Assembly: GCA_025999455.1 (NCBI GenBank)
Contig: AP024683.1
Location: 1,309,501 to 1,373,500 of the forward strand
Reading direction: 5' to 3'
Length of the DNA: 64,000 nucleotides
Source of the DNA: Geminicoccaceae bacterium
Lineage (GTDB): Bacteria; Pseudomonadota; Alphaproteobacteria; Geminicoccales; Geminicoccaceae
In this document: positions 1-11,245 of the stretch, piece after piece
Position numbering within the stretch: the first letter of the stretch is position 1
Layout of the letters: each line of letters starts with the position of its first letter
Program-made: the position numbers and the translations under genes
The notes under the pieces: generated by a model
What the model saw: only the letters and a program-made list of their open reading frames with translations
Database searches by the model: none
Told to the model about the DNA's origin: nothing

Positions 1-2461
<2,461 letters not shown>

Positions 2462-2467
2462 GCCGGA

Positions 2468-2501
2468 GCGGCCCGGGTGGCGGGTCCGTCGCCCGGGCCG
2501 C
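2468..2501 (+). promoter_or_regulatory. Strong stem-loop between nirS and nirE
   Basis: A perfect 10-bp inverted repeat, GCGGCCCGGG and CCCGGGCCGC, with a 14-nt loop lies 6 nt after the nirS stop. No T run follows. It therefore looks more like a mRNA-stabilising or processing hairpin, or a partial terminator, that would set nirS expression above that of the biosynthetic genes. That role is inferred. Confidence 0.5.
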
Positions 2502-2528
2502 ACAGGGCCAGACTCCGGGGAGCGAGCG

Positions 2529-3317
2529 ATGCAGCCACCGACGGTCCACCTCGTCGGAGCCGGGCCGGGCGATCCCGAGCTCCTCACCCTCAAAGCCGCT
2601 CGGCTCCTCCAGCTCGCCGACGTCGTGGTCCACGACCGGCTCGTGGGCGACGGCGTGCTGAGCCTCGTCCAGCCGCGCGCCCGGCGCATCGACGTCGGCA
2701 AGGCACCCGGTCGACACGCGATGCGCCAGGACGAGATCAACGAGCTGCTCCGCCGCCTCGCGGCTCCCGACCGGGTGGTCGTGCGGCTCAAGGGCGGTGA
2801 CCCGTTCGTCTTCGGCCGCGGCGGCGAGGAAGCGCTCCATCTCCTGCGCCACGGCATCGCCGTCGAGGTCGTCCCCGGCATCACGGCTGCGGCCGGCTGT
2901 GCGGCGAGCGCGCTCATCCCCTTGACCCACCGGGGGCTCGCGACGGGCGTGCGGTTCGTGACCGGGCATTGCCGCGAAGCCGAGCCGCTCGAGCTCGACT
3001 GGCGGGGGCTCGCCGACCCCGACACGACGCTCGTCGTCTACATGGGGCTCGCGCATATCGACCGGATCGTCGCGCAACTCGTGGCCGCCGGCCTTCCGCC
3101 CGCCACGCCGGCCGCGGCGATCGCCGAGGGCACGACGCCGCGCGAGCGGGTGGTCCGCGCCCCGCTCGCGACGATCGCCGAGGCGGTGCGCGCCGCCCGG
3201 CTCGGCTCGCCCACGCTCTTCGTGATCGGCCGGGTGGTCGAGGCCCTCGCCCTGCCGGTCGAGGTCGCGGTCCGGCCCGCCCCGCTCGCCGGGTTGGAGG
3301 TTCGAGGCCATGGCTGA
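2529..3317 (+). CDS. nirE: Uroporphyrinogen-III C-methyltransferase for heme d1 synthesis
   Basis: This SAM-dependent methyltransferase of 262 aa makes precorrin-2 from uroporphyrinogen III, the entry step to heme d1. It has the SUMT signatures VGAGPGDPELLTLKAARLL near the N terminus, VVHDRLVG, VRLKGGDPFVFGRGGEE and a VPGITAAAGC loop. It lacks the CysG dehydrogenase/ferrochelatase half, so it is a stand-alone SUMT. Its position directly after nirS and overlap of 8 nt with nirC identify it as NirE rather than a cobalamin or siroheme paralogue. Confidence 0.93.
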   Translation: MQPPTVHLVGAGPGDPELLTLKAARLLQLADVVVHDRLVGDGVLSLVQPRARRIDVGKAPGRHAMRQDEINELLRRLAAPDRVVVRLKGGDPFVFGRGGEEALHLLRHGIAVEVVPGITAAAGCAASALIPLTHRGLATGVRFVTGHCREAEPLELDWRGLADPDTTLVVYMGLAHIDRIVAQLVAAGLPPATPAAAIAEGTTPRERVVRAPLATIAEAVRAARLGSPTLFVIGRVVEALALPVEVAVRPAPLAGLEVRGHG

Positions 3318-3651
3318 GCGCGCCGCGGCCGCGGTTCTGCTCCTCCTCTTGGCCGCGGCCGGCCGGCAGGAGCCGGCCCGGATCGAGCGCAGCGAGCTTC
3401 CGCCCGCGCGGAAGGACGAGCTCGTCCACCTGTTGCGGCACGATTGCGGCTCCTGCCACGGGCTCACCTTCAAGGGCGGGCTCGGACCGGCGCTCCTGCC
3501 CGAGACCTTGGCCGAGAAAGACCGCGACGGCCTCGTCGTGACGGTCCTCGAAGGGCGGCCGGGGACGCCCATGCCACCCTGGAAGCACACGCTCGGCGAG
3601 GCCGAGGCGCGCTTCCTCGTCGACCTCCTGGTCGAAGGGAGGGTTCCGTGA
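3310..3651 (+). CDS. nirC: Small periplasmic cytochrome c, NirC
   Basis: Class I cytochrome c of 113 aa with an N-terminal signal segment (about residues 5-18), a single C-G-S-C-H heme site at 46-50 and a likely axial Met88 in GTPMPPW. In the family, NirC can pass electrons to cytochrome cd1 or take part in d1 maturation. The gene overlaps nirE by 8 nt at its start and nirF by 4 nt (GTGA) at its end, so all three are probably translationally coupled. Confidence 0.88.
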   Translation: MAERAAAAVLLLLLAAAGRQEPARIERSELPPARKDELVHLLRHDCGSCHGLTFKGGLGPALLPETLAEKDRDGLVVTVLEGRPGTPMPPWKHTLGEAEARFLVDLLVEGRVP

Positions 3652-4835
3652 AGCGCCGCGACGCGATCGCTCTGGGCTTGGCGGCACCGGCGCTCGCGTC
3701 GCGGTCCGCCGCGGCCGCTTGCCCGGAGCTCCGCGGAACGGGCGATCTCCTCGTCATCGTGGAACGCGCCCGCGGCTCGCTGCTCGTCGCCGAGAGCACG
3801 GGCCGCACGGTCCTCGGCCGGGTCGAGGGCCTGGGTGACCTCTCGCACGCCTCGCTCGTCTTCTCCCGCGATGCCCGCTTCGCCTTCGTCTTCGGCCGCG
3901 ACGGCGGCCTCTCCAAGCTCGACCTCCTCGAGCGCCGGCTCGTCGCGCGCGTCGTCCAGGCCGGCAACGCGATCGGCGGGGCCATCTCGCAGGACGGGAG
4001 GCTCGTCGCGGTGGCGAATTACGAGCCCGGCGGGGTGCGGCTCTTTTCGACCGCGGATCTCGCCCCGCTCGGCGAAATCGCGGCGATCGGCGCCGACGGC
4101 AAGCGCTCCAAGGTCGTGGGGCTGGTCGACACGGCCGAGGGTGGTTTCGCCTTCACGCTTTGGGACTCGGGCGAGATCTGGCTCTTGGATCCGAGCGAGC
4201 CCGCGTCACCCCGGATCACCCGCTTTCCCGGGATCGGAAGTCTACCCTACGACGCCAACGTCACCCCCGACGGGCGCTTCTACCTCGCGGGTCTGTTCGG
4301 CGAGGACGGGATCGTCCTCCTCGATCTCTGGCATCCCGAGGCGGGCCCGCGCCGGATCCTCGACGGCTACGGCCGCGGCGAGGCCCCGCTCCCGGTCTAC
4401 AAGATGCCGCATCTCGAGGGCTGAGGTGCCGCGGGCGATCACTTGCTCCTGCCGGCCGTCGGGCGGCACGAGGTGCTCGTGGTCGACGAGCGGAGCTGGC
4501 GGGAAGTGGCCCGCATCCCGACCCCGGGGCAACCGGTCTTCGTGGTGGTGCGGCCGGACGGGCGCGAGGCCTGGGTGAGCCTCGCCCATCCCGACAACGG
4601 GAAGGTGGCGATCCTCGACCTCGAACGGCTCGCCCCGGCCGGAACACTCACCCCCGGCCGGGCGATCCTCCACCTCGAGTTCACGCCCCGCGGCGATCAG
4701 CTCTGGCTCTCGGCCCGCGACGACGACCGGGTGATCGTCTTCGACCCACACCGCAAGCTCGAGCTCGCCCGGCTCCCGGCCGACAAGCCTTCCGGAATCT
4801 TCTCCACGGCCCGCGCCCATCGGATCGGGAGCTGA
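3648..4835 (+). pseudogene. nirF: Heme d1 biosynthesis protein NirF, interrupted by an in-frame TGA
   Basis: NirF is a propeller protein related to the d1 domain of NirS and is needed for heme d1 maturation. The frame starts at GTG 3648 (overlapping nirC), reads 258 codons to ...KMPHLEG, meets TGA at 4422-4424, and continues in the same frame with GAAGDHLLLPAVGRHEV to the natural stop at 4833-4835. Without the TGA the protein would be 395 aa, the usual NirF length. From memory, family members carry Trp after HLEG, so a TGG-to-TGA change is the simplest reading. Alternatives are a sequencing error, read-through, or two separately translated halves; a TTG at 4443 could restart translation but has no well-spaced ribosome site. 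All other genes of the operon are intact. Confidence 0.82.
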
Positions 4836-4839
4836 GCCG

Positions 4840-5331
4840 ATGGCCGCGCCCACCGCCTACCCCTCGCCCGCGCCCTTCGCCCCGACGCCCCTCCAGCGGG
4901 CGCTCCTCGACCGGTTCCAACGCGAGCTGCCGCTCGTGCCGGCCCCCTTCGCGGCCATGGCCGAAGCCGTGGGTGCCAGCGAAGCGGAGGTGATCGAAGC
5001 CCTCGCGCAGTTGCAGGCGGCCGGGGTTTTGGCCCGGGTCGGCGTGACGCTCGCCCCGAACCGGGCGGGTGCGAGCACGCTCGCGGCGATGGCGGTGCCG
5101 GCCGACCGGCTCGAGGCGGTGGCGGCCCTCGTGAGCAGTTACCCCGAAGTCAACCACAATTACGAGCGCGAGCACCGGTTCAACCTTTGGTTCGTCGTGA
5201 CAGCGCCGAGCCGGGCCCGGGTCGAGGCCGTCCTGGCCGCGATCGAGGCCCGGACCGGGCTCGCCGTTCTCGACCTGCCGCTCGATCGACCGTTCAAGCT
5301 CGATCTCGGGTTCCCGCTCCGATGGCGCTGA
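4840..5331 (+). CDS. nirD: Siroheme decarboxylase subunit, NirD
   Basis: AsnC/Lrp-like protein of 163 aa with a winged-helix-like N-terminal half and an RAM-like C-terminal half. Its [15 protein letters not shown] signature holds the His residues implicated in decarboxylation. NirD works with NirL (and the G/H pair) to convert siroheme into 12,18-didecarboxysiroheme on the way to heme d1; it is not expected to be a DNA-binding regulator. It is the first of four tandem paralogues, begins 4 nt after nirF and overlaps the next gene by 10 nt. The D, L, G and H letters follow gene order and pairwise similarity. Confidence 0.88.
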   Translation: MAAPTAYPSPAPFAPTPLQRALLDRFQRELPLVPAPFAAMAEAVGASEAEVIEALAQLQAAGVLARVGVTLAPNRAGASTLAAMAVPADRLEAVAALVSSYPEVNHNYEREHRFNLWFVVTAPSRARVEAVLAAIEARTGLAVLDLPLDRPFKLDLGFPLRWR

Positions 5332-5831
5332 GCCCCGCCGACCGTGCACTCCTCGCCGCCCTCGAGGAGGGGCTGCCCCTCGTGCCGCGTCCGTTCGCGG
5401 CCCTCGGGGCTCGGCTCGGGCTCGGCGAGGCCGAGGTCCTCGCCCGGCTCGCCGCCCTGCGCGCCGCCGGTGTGATCAACCGGGCCGGGCTCATCGTCCG
5501 CCACCGGGAGCTCGGCTTCCGCGCCAACGCGATGGTCGTGCTCGACGTACCCGACGACGAGCTCCAGGCGGCCGGCACACGGCTCGCGCGCGAGCCCTCG
5601 GTGAGCCTCTGCTACGCCCGGCCACGCCGGCCGCCGCTTTGGCCCTACAATCTCTTCTCCATGGTCCACGGCCGCGAGCGGCGCGAGACGTTGCGGGAGG
5701 TCCACGCGATCTTGATGCGCACCGGGCTCGAGGCCGTGCCGCGAGCCGTACTCTTCTCGACGCGGCGCTTCATCCAGCGCGCCGCGCGCTACGCCCCGAT
5801 CGAAGCCGGGGCCGCGGAGACGCCGGCATGA
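5322..5831 (+). CDS. nirL: Siroheme decarboxylase subunit, NirL
   Basis: Second AsnC/Lrp-like siroheme decarboxylase subunit, 169 aa. It has the L/H-type signature CYARPRRPPLWPYNLFSMVHGR in place of the HNYEREHRF motif of NirD. In the family, NirD and NirL form a heterodimer that removes acetate carboxyl groups from siroheme. The ATG at 5322 lies inside the 3' end of nirD, and the stop overlaps the ATG of the next gene (ATGA). It resembles the fourth paralogue (nirH) more than the first or third. Confidence 0.87.
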   Translation: MALSPADRALLAALEEGLPLVPRPFAALGARLGLGEAEVLARLAALRAAGVINRAGLIVRHRELGFRANAMVVLDVPDDELQAAGTRLAREPSVSLCYARPRRPPLWPYNLFSMVHGRERRETLREVHAILMRTGLEAVPRAVLFSTRRFIQRAARYAPIEAGAAETPA

Positions 5832-6286
5832 GGCGCGGCCATCTCGACCCGGTCGATCGGGTGATCGTCGTGGCGCTGCAGCGCGGCGTGCCGATCGTCG
5901 AGCGACCCTTCGCCGAACTCGCCGCGAGCCTCGAGACGACCGAGGAAGCAGTCGTGGCGCGCCTCGCCCGGCTCGTTTCGACGGGTTTGGTGAGCCGCTT
6001 CGCGCCGATGCTCGATGCCGAGAAGCTCGGCGGTGCCGTGTCCTTGTGTGCGATGGCGGTGCCGCCCGACCGCTTCGATGAGGTGGCGACGATCCTCGCC
6101 GCGATGCCCGAGGTCGCCCACAATTACGAGCGCGAGCACCGCTTCAACATGTGGTTCGTGCTCGCGGTCGAGCGGCCGGAAGACTTGCCGAAGGCGATCG
6201 CGCGGATCGAGGCCGTGACCGGCCTTTCCGTACTCGACCTGCCGAAGCTCGAGGAATACCGCCTCGAGCTCGTTCTACCGGTTTGA
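5828..6286 (+). CDS. nirG: Siroheme decarboxylase subunit, NirG
   Basis: Third AsnC/Lrp-like paralogue of 152 aa, with the same [15 protein letters not shown] signature as nirD and a shared VLDLP segment near the C terminus. It is expected to act in siroheme decarboxylation, pairing with the following NirH. The start codon at 5828 overlaps the nirL stop by 4 nt, and 9 nt separate its stop from nirH. The G designation rests on position in the D-L-G-H series. Confidence 0.87.
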   Translation: MRRGHLDPVDRVIVVALQRGVPIVERPFAELAASLETTEEAVVARLARLVSTGLVSRFAPMLDAEKLGGAVSLCAMAVPPDRFDEVATILAAMPEVAHNYEREHRFNMWFVLAVERPEDLPKAIARIEAVTGLSVLDLPKLEEYRLELVLPV

Positions 6287-6295
6287 GGGCCGGCC

Positions 6296-6811
6296 GTGCT
6301 CGACCCGCTCGACCGACGGATCCTCGTGGCGAGCCAGGACGGGTTGCCACTCGCCGTCGAGCCCTTCGCCGAGCTCGCCCGCCGGCTCGGGATCCCGCAG
6401 GCCGAGCTTCTCGAGCGGCTGCGGCGCTTGCGCGAGCGCGGGGCGATCCGTCGGATCGCAGCGGTGCCGAACCACTACCGGCTGGGCTTCCTCGCCAACG
6501 CCATGACGGTCTGGGACGTCGACGACCGCGAGGTGAGCCGGCTCGGCAGGGAGGTCGGGGCACTGCCCTTCGTCTCGCACTGCTATCGTCGGCCGCGCCG
6601 GCTGCCCCACTGGCCCTACGATCTCTTCGCCATGGTGCACGGCCGGAGCCGGGCGGAGACCGAGGCGTTCCGGGCGCGGATCGTGGAGGTCCTGGGCCCG
6701 GCCTGTCGGGGCGGCGACGTCCTCTACAGCCGCCGGATCCTCAAGAAGACGGGGCTCCGCCTCGCACCGGAGCCGCCCGAGCGCGCGGAGGAAGGCCCGT
6801 GTTCCGCTTGA
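6296..6811 (+). CDS. nirH: Siroheme decarboxylase subunit, NirH
   Basis: Fourth AsnC/Lrp-like paralogue, 171 aa, with the L-type signature [22 protein letters not shown]. It starts with GTG at 6296 and overlaps nirJ by 13 nt. The array is therefore two D/L-like pairs (D-L and G-H), a probable duplication that is standard in operons with unfused nirD, L, G and H. The predicted role is decarboxylation of siroheme with NirG. Confidence 0.87.
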   Translation: MLDPLDRRILVASQDGLPLAVEPFAELARRLGIPQAELLERLRRLRERGAIRRIAAVPNHYRLGFLANAMTVWDVDDREVSRLGREVGALPFVSHCYRRPRRLPHWPYDLFAMVHGRSRAETEAFRARIVEVLGPACRGGDVLYSRRILKKTGLRLAPEPPERAEEGPCSA

Positions 6812-7965
6812 CCCGGTTCCTCGAAGAACTCGTTCGGCCGACCCCGCCCCGGCGGCGCGTCGCTTCGGGGCCGGTCGTGATCTGGAACCTGATCCGCCGC
6901 TGCAACCTCAACTGCATCCACTGCTATTCGCTCTCCGCCGACGTCGACTTCCCGGGCGAGCTCTCGACCGACGAAGTCTTCGCCGTCGTGGAGGATCTGC
7001 GCGCCACGGGCGTGCCGGTGCTGATCCTCTCGGGCGGCGAGCCGCTCTTGCGGCCGGACATCTTCACGATCTCGGAACGCGCGAAGGCGCTCGGCTTCTA
7101 TCTCGGGCTTTCGACGAACGGGGCGCTGATCGATGCCCCCACGGCCGATCGGATCGCCGAGATCGGCTACGATTACGTGGGCGTGAGCCTGGACGGCATC
7201 GGTCCCGTCCACGACCGCTTCCGCCGCCAGGCGGGTGCCTTCGCCCGCTCGCTCGAAGGCATCCGGCTGTTGCGGGCGCGTGGGGTCAAGGTGGGACTGC
7301 GCTTCACTTTGACCGAGCGCAACGTCGAGAGCTTCGTGCCCCTGCTCGACCTCGCGGAAGCGGAACGGATCGACAAATTCTATCTCTCGCATCTCGTCTA
7401 TTCCGGGCGCGGTCGGCGCTACCGCAAGGACGATGCGGCCCACGCCACCACGCGGCGCGTGATGGACGAGTTGATCGAGCGCGCCTGGCGCCATCTCCGG
7501 GAGGGGCGCGGCAGCGAGTTCGTGACCGGCAACAACGATGCCGACGGCGTCTACCTCTTGCGCTGGGTCGAACGCCGGTTCCCCGAGAAGGCGGCGCATC
7601 TGCGCGCCCATCTCGAAGCCTGGGGTGGCAACGCTTCGGGCGTGGGCGTCGCCAACATCGACAATCTCGGCAACGTCCACCCCGACACCTTCTGGTGGCA
7701 CCACACGCTCGGCAACGTCCGCGAGCGCCCCTTCTCGGCGATCTGGCGCGACCTCTCCGACCCGATCCTGGCGGGGTTGCGTCGGCGGCCGCGGGTGATC
7801 TCCGGGCGCTGCGGGCGCTGCCCCGAATTTTCGATCTGCGGTGGCAACACGCGGATCCGGGCCCTGCGCACCTATGGTGACGCCTTCGCCGAGGATCCGG
7901 GTTGCTATCTGAGCGATGCCGAGCTCGGCTTTGCCGAAGCGGAGGACGCCCGTGCCGTGGCCTAG
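6799..7965 (+). CDS. nirJ: Radical SAM heme d1 biosynthesis protein NirJ
   Basis: This protein of 388 aa carries the radical SAM cluster motif CNLNCIHC (Cys35, Cys39, Cys42) near the N terminus. A SPASM-like C-terminal cysteine set follows ([12 protein letters not shown] and a later Cys). NirJ replaces propionate side chains of didecarboxysiroheme with oxo groups. The GTG at 6799 was chosen because it aligns with the start of the conserved sequence and overlaps nirH. The next gene, nirN, begins inside its 3' end at 7952. Length and motifs are complete. Confidence 0.93.
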   Translation: MFRLTRFLEELVRPTPPRRRVASGPVVIWNLIRRCNLNCIHCYSLSADVDFPGELSTDEVFAVVEDLRATGVPVLILSGGEPLLRPDIFTISERAKALGFYLGLSTNGALIDAPTADRIAEIGYDYVGVSLDGIGPVHDRFRRQAGAFARSLEGIRLLRARGVKVGLRFTLTERNVESFVPLLDLAEAERIDKFYLSHLVYSGRGRRYRKDDAAHATTRRVMDELIERAWRHLREGRGSEFVTGNNDADGVYLLRWVERRFPEKAAHLRAHLEAWGGNASGVGVANIDNLGNVHPDTFWWHHTLGNVRERPFSAIWRDLSDPILAGLRRRPRVISGRCGRCPEFSICGGNTRIRALRTYGDAFAEDPGCYLSDAELGFAEAEDARAVA

Positions 7966-9529
7966 CCTGTTCCGCGCGACCATCCTCGTCGCGCTCGCGC
8001 TCGGCGGGGCCCCGGCTACGGCCGAGGAGGCGCACAGCCGCGCGCTCTACGCAGCCCATTGCGCGGTCTGCCACGGCATGGATCGGCTGGGCGGCACGGG
8101 GCCCGCGCTCTTGCCTTCGAACCTCGGCCGGTTGAAGCCCGAGCAGGCGCGCGCGGTGATCGCAGCGGGTCGCGAGGCCACGCAGATGCCGGGCTTCGCC
8201 GCCGCTCTCGGCGAGGCGGAGATCGACGCCCTCGTGGCCTTCATCTACCGCGAACCGGAAACCCCACCCGCTTGGACGGTGGCCGACATCGAAGCCTCGC
8301 GGCGCTTTTTCCTCGACCCCGCGACGCTTCCCGACCGTCCGGTACACGATGCCGATCCGTTGAACCTCTTCGTGCTCGTCGAGCAGGGCGATCATCACGC
8401 CTCGATCCTCGACGGCGACCGGCTCGAGCGGCTCGCCCGCTTCCCCACGCACCTGGCGGTCCACGGTGGGCCTAAGTTCAGCCCCGACGGCCGCTACGTC
8501 CATTTCGTGAGCCGCGACGGCTGGGTGCTCCGCTACGATCTCTGGTCGCTGCAACGGGTGGGCGAGGTCCGCGCCGGGATCAACGCCCGCAACGTCGCGA
8601 TCTCGGCCGACGGCCGGGTGCTCGCGGTCGCGAATTATCTGCCGCACACCCTCGTCTTCCTCGAGGCCGAAACCCTGCGACCGCTGAAGGTCGTCGAGGT
8701 GACCGACCGGAAGAAGAGCAAGAGCTCGCGGGTGAGCGCCGTCTACGCGGCCCCGCCACGCCACAGCTTCGTCGTCGCCTTGAAGGACCTGGCCGAACTC
8801 TGGGAGATCGACTGGCGGCCCGATGCACCATCGGTCTTCGAGGGCCTCGTGCACAGCCACGAGAAGGGCATGGTCGAGGCGATCCCGTCCTCGCGAGGAC
8901 CCTTCCCGATCCGCCGGATCGACGAACTCCCCGAACCCCTGGACGATTTCGTCTTCGACCCTTCTTGGCGCCACGTCGTCGGCTCCTCGCGCGACGGCAG
9001 GAAGTTGCGCGTGGTCAATCTCGACGTTCGCCGGGTGATCGCCGAGGTCCCCGCTGCCGGCCTGCCGCATCTCGGCGCCGGCATCACCTTCGAACGCGAC
9101 GGCACGCGGCTTCTGGCCTTTCCGAATCTACGCGAGGCCTCGTTGACGGTCGTGGACACCCGCACTTGGCAGGTCGTGAAGCGGCTCGAAACCCTGGGGC
9201 CCGGCTTCTTCCTGCGCTCGCACGAGAACAGCCGCTACGCTTGGCTCGATGCGAGCCTCGGCAGGAAGCGCGACACCGTACAGGTCGTCGACAAGGAAAC
9301 ACTCGAGATCGTGCGCACGCTCACGCCTAGGCCCGGGGCGCTCGCCGCCCACACAGAATTCGATCGCCACGGCCGGTGGGTGCTGCTCTCGGTCGGCGAG
9401 CGCGACGGGATGGTCGTCGTCTACGATGCCGCGACCTTCGAGGAGGTGAAGCGGATCCCGGCCGACAAGCCCTCCGGCAAGTACAACGTCGGCAACAAGA
9501 TCGGTCGCTCGGAGGGCACCAGTCACTGA
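7952..9529 (+). CDS. nirN: NirN, cytochrome c/d1-type dehydrodrogenase of heme d1 synthesis
   Basis: Periplasmic NirS homologue of 525 aa. It has a signal peptide (cleavage likely near residue 24), a cytochrome c site C-A-V-C-H at 37-41 and a d1-like propeller. NirN introduces the acrylate double bond in the last step of heme d1 synthesis and can hand d1 to NirS. The GTG at 7952 has GGAGG 6 nt upstream and overlaps nirJ by 14 nt. The C-terminal end [14 protein letters not shown] resembles the same part of NirF (PADKPSGIFS), showing the shared fold. Confidence 0.92.
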   Translation: MPWPSLFRATILVALALGGAPATAEEAHSRALYAAHCAVCHGMDRLGGTGPALLPSNLGRLKPEQARAVIAAGREATQMPGFAAALGEAEIDALVAFIYREPETPPAWTVADIEASRRFFLDPATLPDRPVHDADPLNLFVLVEQGDHHASILDGDRLERLARFPTHLAVHGGPKFSPDGRYVHFVSRDGWVLRYDLWSLQRVGEVRAGINARNVAISADGRVLAVANYLPHTLVFLEAETLRPLKVVEVTDRKKSKSSRVSAVYAAPPRHSFVVALKDLAELWEIDWRPDAPSVFEGLVHSHEKGMVEAIPSSRGPFPIRRIDELPEPLDDFVFDPSWRHVVGSSRDGRKLRVVNLDVRRVIAEVPAAGLPHLGAGITFERDGTRLLAFPNLREASLTVVDTRTWQVVKRLETLGPGFFLRSHENSRYAWLDASLGRKRDTVQVVDKETLEIVRTLTPRPGALAAHTEFDRHGRWVLLSVGERDGMVVVYDAATFEEVKRIPADKPSGKYNVGNKIGRSEGTSH

Positions 9530-10209
9530 CCCCCTTCACCTCCGTCCTGATCGCGACACACGGGGTCCGGGGCGGACCCGGCGTGGCGGCCGAGCACGCC
9601 CGCGCGCTCGCAACCGAACTCGACGGCGTGCCGGTCGCGGCCGGCTGCCTGCGCGGCGAGCCACGGGTCGAGGATCTCGCGCATCGCCTGCCGAAGCCCG
9701 TGGCCGTGCTCCCGCTCTTGATGGCCGAAGGCTACATCCTTGACCTCTTGCGGACCCGCCTCGCCGGCATCGACGGCCTCGTCCTCCGCCGGCCTCCGGG
9801 CGTCCACCCCGCACTCGCCACACTCGTCGCCGAGGCGGGCGAGGCCACCGCGCGGGCCCGCGGCTGGACCCCGGGCGAGACGGCCCTCCTCCTGGTCGGG
9901 CACGGCACGCCCCGCCATGCGGCGAGCTCCGCGTCGGCCGAGGCGCTGGCGGCGCGGCTCGCTGCGGCGGGGTCCTTCGGTCGGGTCGAGACGGCCTTTC
10001 TGGAGCAGCCGCCTTTCCTGGCCGAGCGGCTCGCCTCCCTCGCCGCCCTTCCGGTCGTGGCGGTGGGCCTCTTCGTCGACGCGGGCCCGCACGGTCGGGA
10101 CGATGTCGAGGCGGCGATCGCCGCCGCTCCCGCGAACGTGGCGTATACGGGCCCCGTGGGCAGCCTGCCCGCGATCCGGACGATCCTCCACGACCTCCTG
10201 CGCGGCTGA
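9526..10209 (+). CDS. SirB/CbiX-type sirohydrochlorin chelatase
   Basis: The product of about 227 aa has two chelatase half-domains, each with its own His motif (ATHGV at the N terminus and LVGHGTPRH in the middle), as in long SirB/CbiX proteins. It would insert metal, here probably Fe2+, into sirohydrochlorin to give siroheme, the substrate of NirDLGH. No ATG, GTG or TTG lies at the start of the conserved sequence. A CTG at 9526, overlapping the nirN stop as CTGA and with GGAGG 10 nt upstream, is the best start. It is the last gene of the nir operon and converges with the minus-strand operon. Confidence 0.8.
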   Translation: MTPFTSVLIATHGVRGGPGVAAEHARALATELDGVPVAAGCLRGEPRVEDLAHRLPKPVAVLPLLMAEGYILDLLRTRLAGIDGLVLRRPPGVHPALATLVAEAGEATARARGWTPGETALLLVGHGTPRHAASSASAEALAARLAAAGSFGRVETAFLEQPPFLAERLASLAALPVVAVGLFVDAGPHGRDDVEAAIAAAPANVAYTGPVGSLPAIRTILHDLLRG

Positions 10210-10229
10210 GCGGGCGTCCGCGCGCTCAG
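10206..10229. terminator. Possible shared hairpin between two converging operons
   Basis: CTGAGCG and CGCTCAG form a perfect 7-bp stem with a 10-nt loop that spans both stop codons of the converging genes. There is no T run on either strand, so a role as a two-way terminator is only a suggestion. Confidence 0.3.
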
Positions 10230-11233
10230 GCGGCCCGGGCCCAGCGGGGCCGCTCGCGCCAGAGATTCTCGGCGAGATTCTGCGCTTCCGCTTGGCTCCC
10301 GGCTCGGCCGAGCAGGTGCAAGGCGATCGCGGCCGTGCCGATGACGGCGGCGCGCGGCCCCGGGGCCCGCAGCTCGCCCTCCCAAAGCGCCGCGAGCCGG
10401 GCGAGCTCCAGGGGCTCCTGGCGCCACGGATGGCGCTCCTCGCTCGTGAGCGCCGGCCAGAGCTCCTCGCGGACCTCGCCCGCCTCGACCCGCACGACGA
10501 GGCAGGCCTTTTCGGGGTTGCGCTGCGCCTCGCCCCCGCCGCCTTTGAAGATCGCGGCGCGCGCACCGCCCAGGATCTGCTCGGCCTCGGCGTGGAGCCG
10601 CAGATAGGGCGGGTGGAACACGCCGACGATCCGTGCCCGTGCCCGCGCCGGGTCGAGGGCCCGGACGAGGCTGTTCACGGCGGTGCGCACGCCGAGCCGC
10701 GGCTTGAGATCGAGGAGCTCGGCGAGCCGCGGCGACACGACCTCGACCGGCAGATAGGCGAGGCCCGTGCGGTCGAGGGCGCGAGCCGCCTCGTCCACGC
10801 TGCGGGCGATCGGCAGGCCCAGGGCCGCGAGCGCCTCGCGCGTGCCGGCCGGTCCCTCGCCCGCCACGCCGTGGAGCAACAGGCGCGCGCCGGAGAGCGC
10901 CACGAGCCGGGCGGCCAACAGGAACCAGGGGAGCTGCTTGTGGGCGTCGGCGTAAGAGGGCCAGTCGAGATCGACCGCGAGTGCGGAGAGATCCGGGAGG
11001 CTCGCGCGGGCGGCGCGGACGAAGCCCGCGAGTTCGGACGCGGCCTCGCCCCGGGTCCGGAGAGTCAACAGGAACGCGCCGAGCTGGAGCTCGTCGACCC
11101 GACCCTCGAGGATCGCCGCCATCGCGGCCTCGGCTTCCTCGAGTTCGAGGGCGCGGGAAAGGGTCGGGCCACGGCCGACGATCCGCAGGACCTCGGCAAA
11201 GGGCGCTCCGGCCCGGAACACGCGGTCGCTCAC
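10226..11233 (-). CDS. Anthranilate phosphoribosyltransferase-like protein (TrpD2/YbiB family)
   Basis: This 335-aa protein has the nucleoside phosphorylase/TrpD fold: an N-terminal helical domain (LQLGAFLLTLRTRGEA) and a phosphoribosyl-binding-like core with ARLLLHGVAGEGPAGTRE and a FKGGGGEAQRNPEK segment. YbiB-type TrpD2 proteins lack anthranilate phosphoribosyltransferase activity and bind nucleic acids, so a tryptophan role is unlikely. It is the last gene of the NO reductase operon, 12 nt after hemerythrin, with a GTG start. Its part in denitrification is unknown. Related proteins do turn up next to nitrogen-oxide genes (from memory). Confidence 0.78.
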   Translation of the reverse strand: MSDRVFRAGAPFAEVLRIVGRGPTLSRALELEEAEAAMAAILEGRVDELQLGAFLLTLRTRGEAASELAGFVRAARASLPDLSALAVDLDWPSYADAHKQLPWFLLAARLVALSGARLLLHGVAGEGPAGTREALAALGLPIARSVDEAARALDRTGLAYLPVEVVSPRLAELLDLKPRLGVRTAVNSLVRALDPARARARIVGVFHPPYLRLHAEAEQILGGARAAIFKGGGGEAQRNPEKACLVVRVEAGEVREELWPALTSEERHPWRQEPLELARLAALWEGELRAPGPRAAVIGTAAIALHLLGRAGSQAEAQNLAENLWRERPRWARAA

Positions 11234-11245
11234 GACGGATCCCCC

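Noticed and set aside
4380-4480. Selenocysteine or global TGA recoding to explain the stop inside nirF
   Set aside because: The aligned residue appears to be Trp rather than Cys or Sec, no obvious SECIS-like hairpin follows directly, and most other genes here end in TGA.
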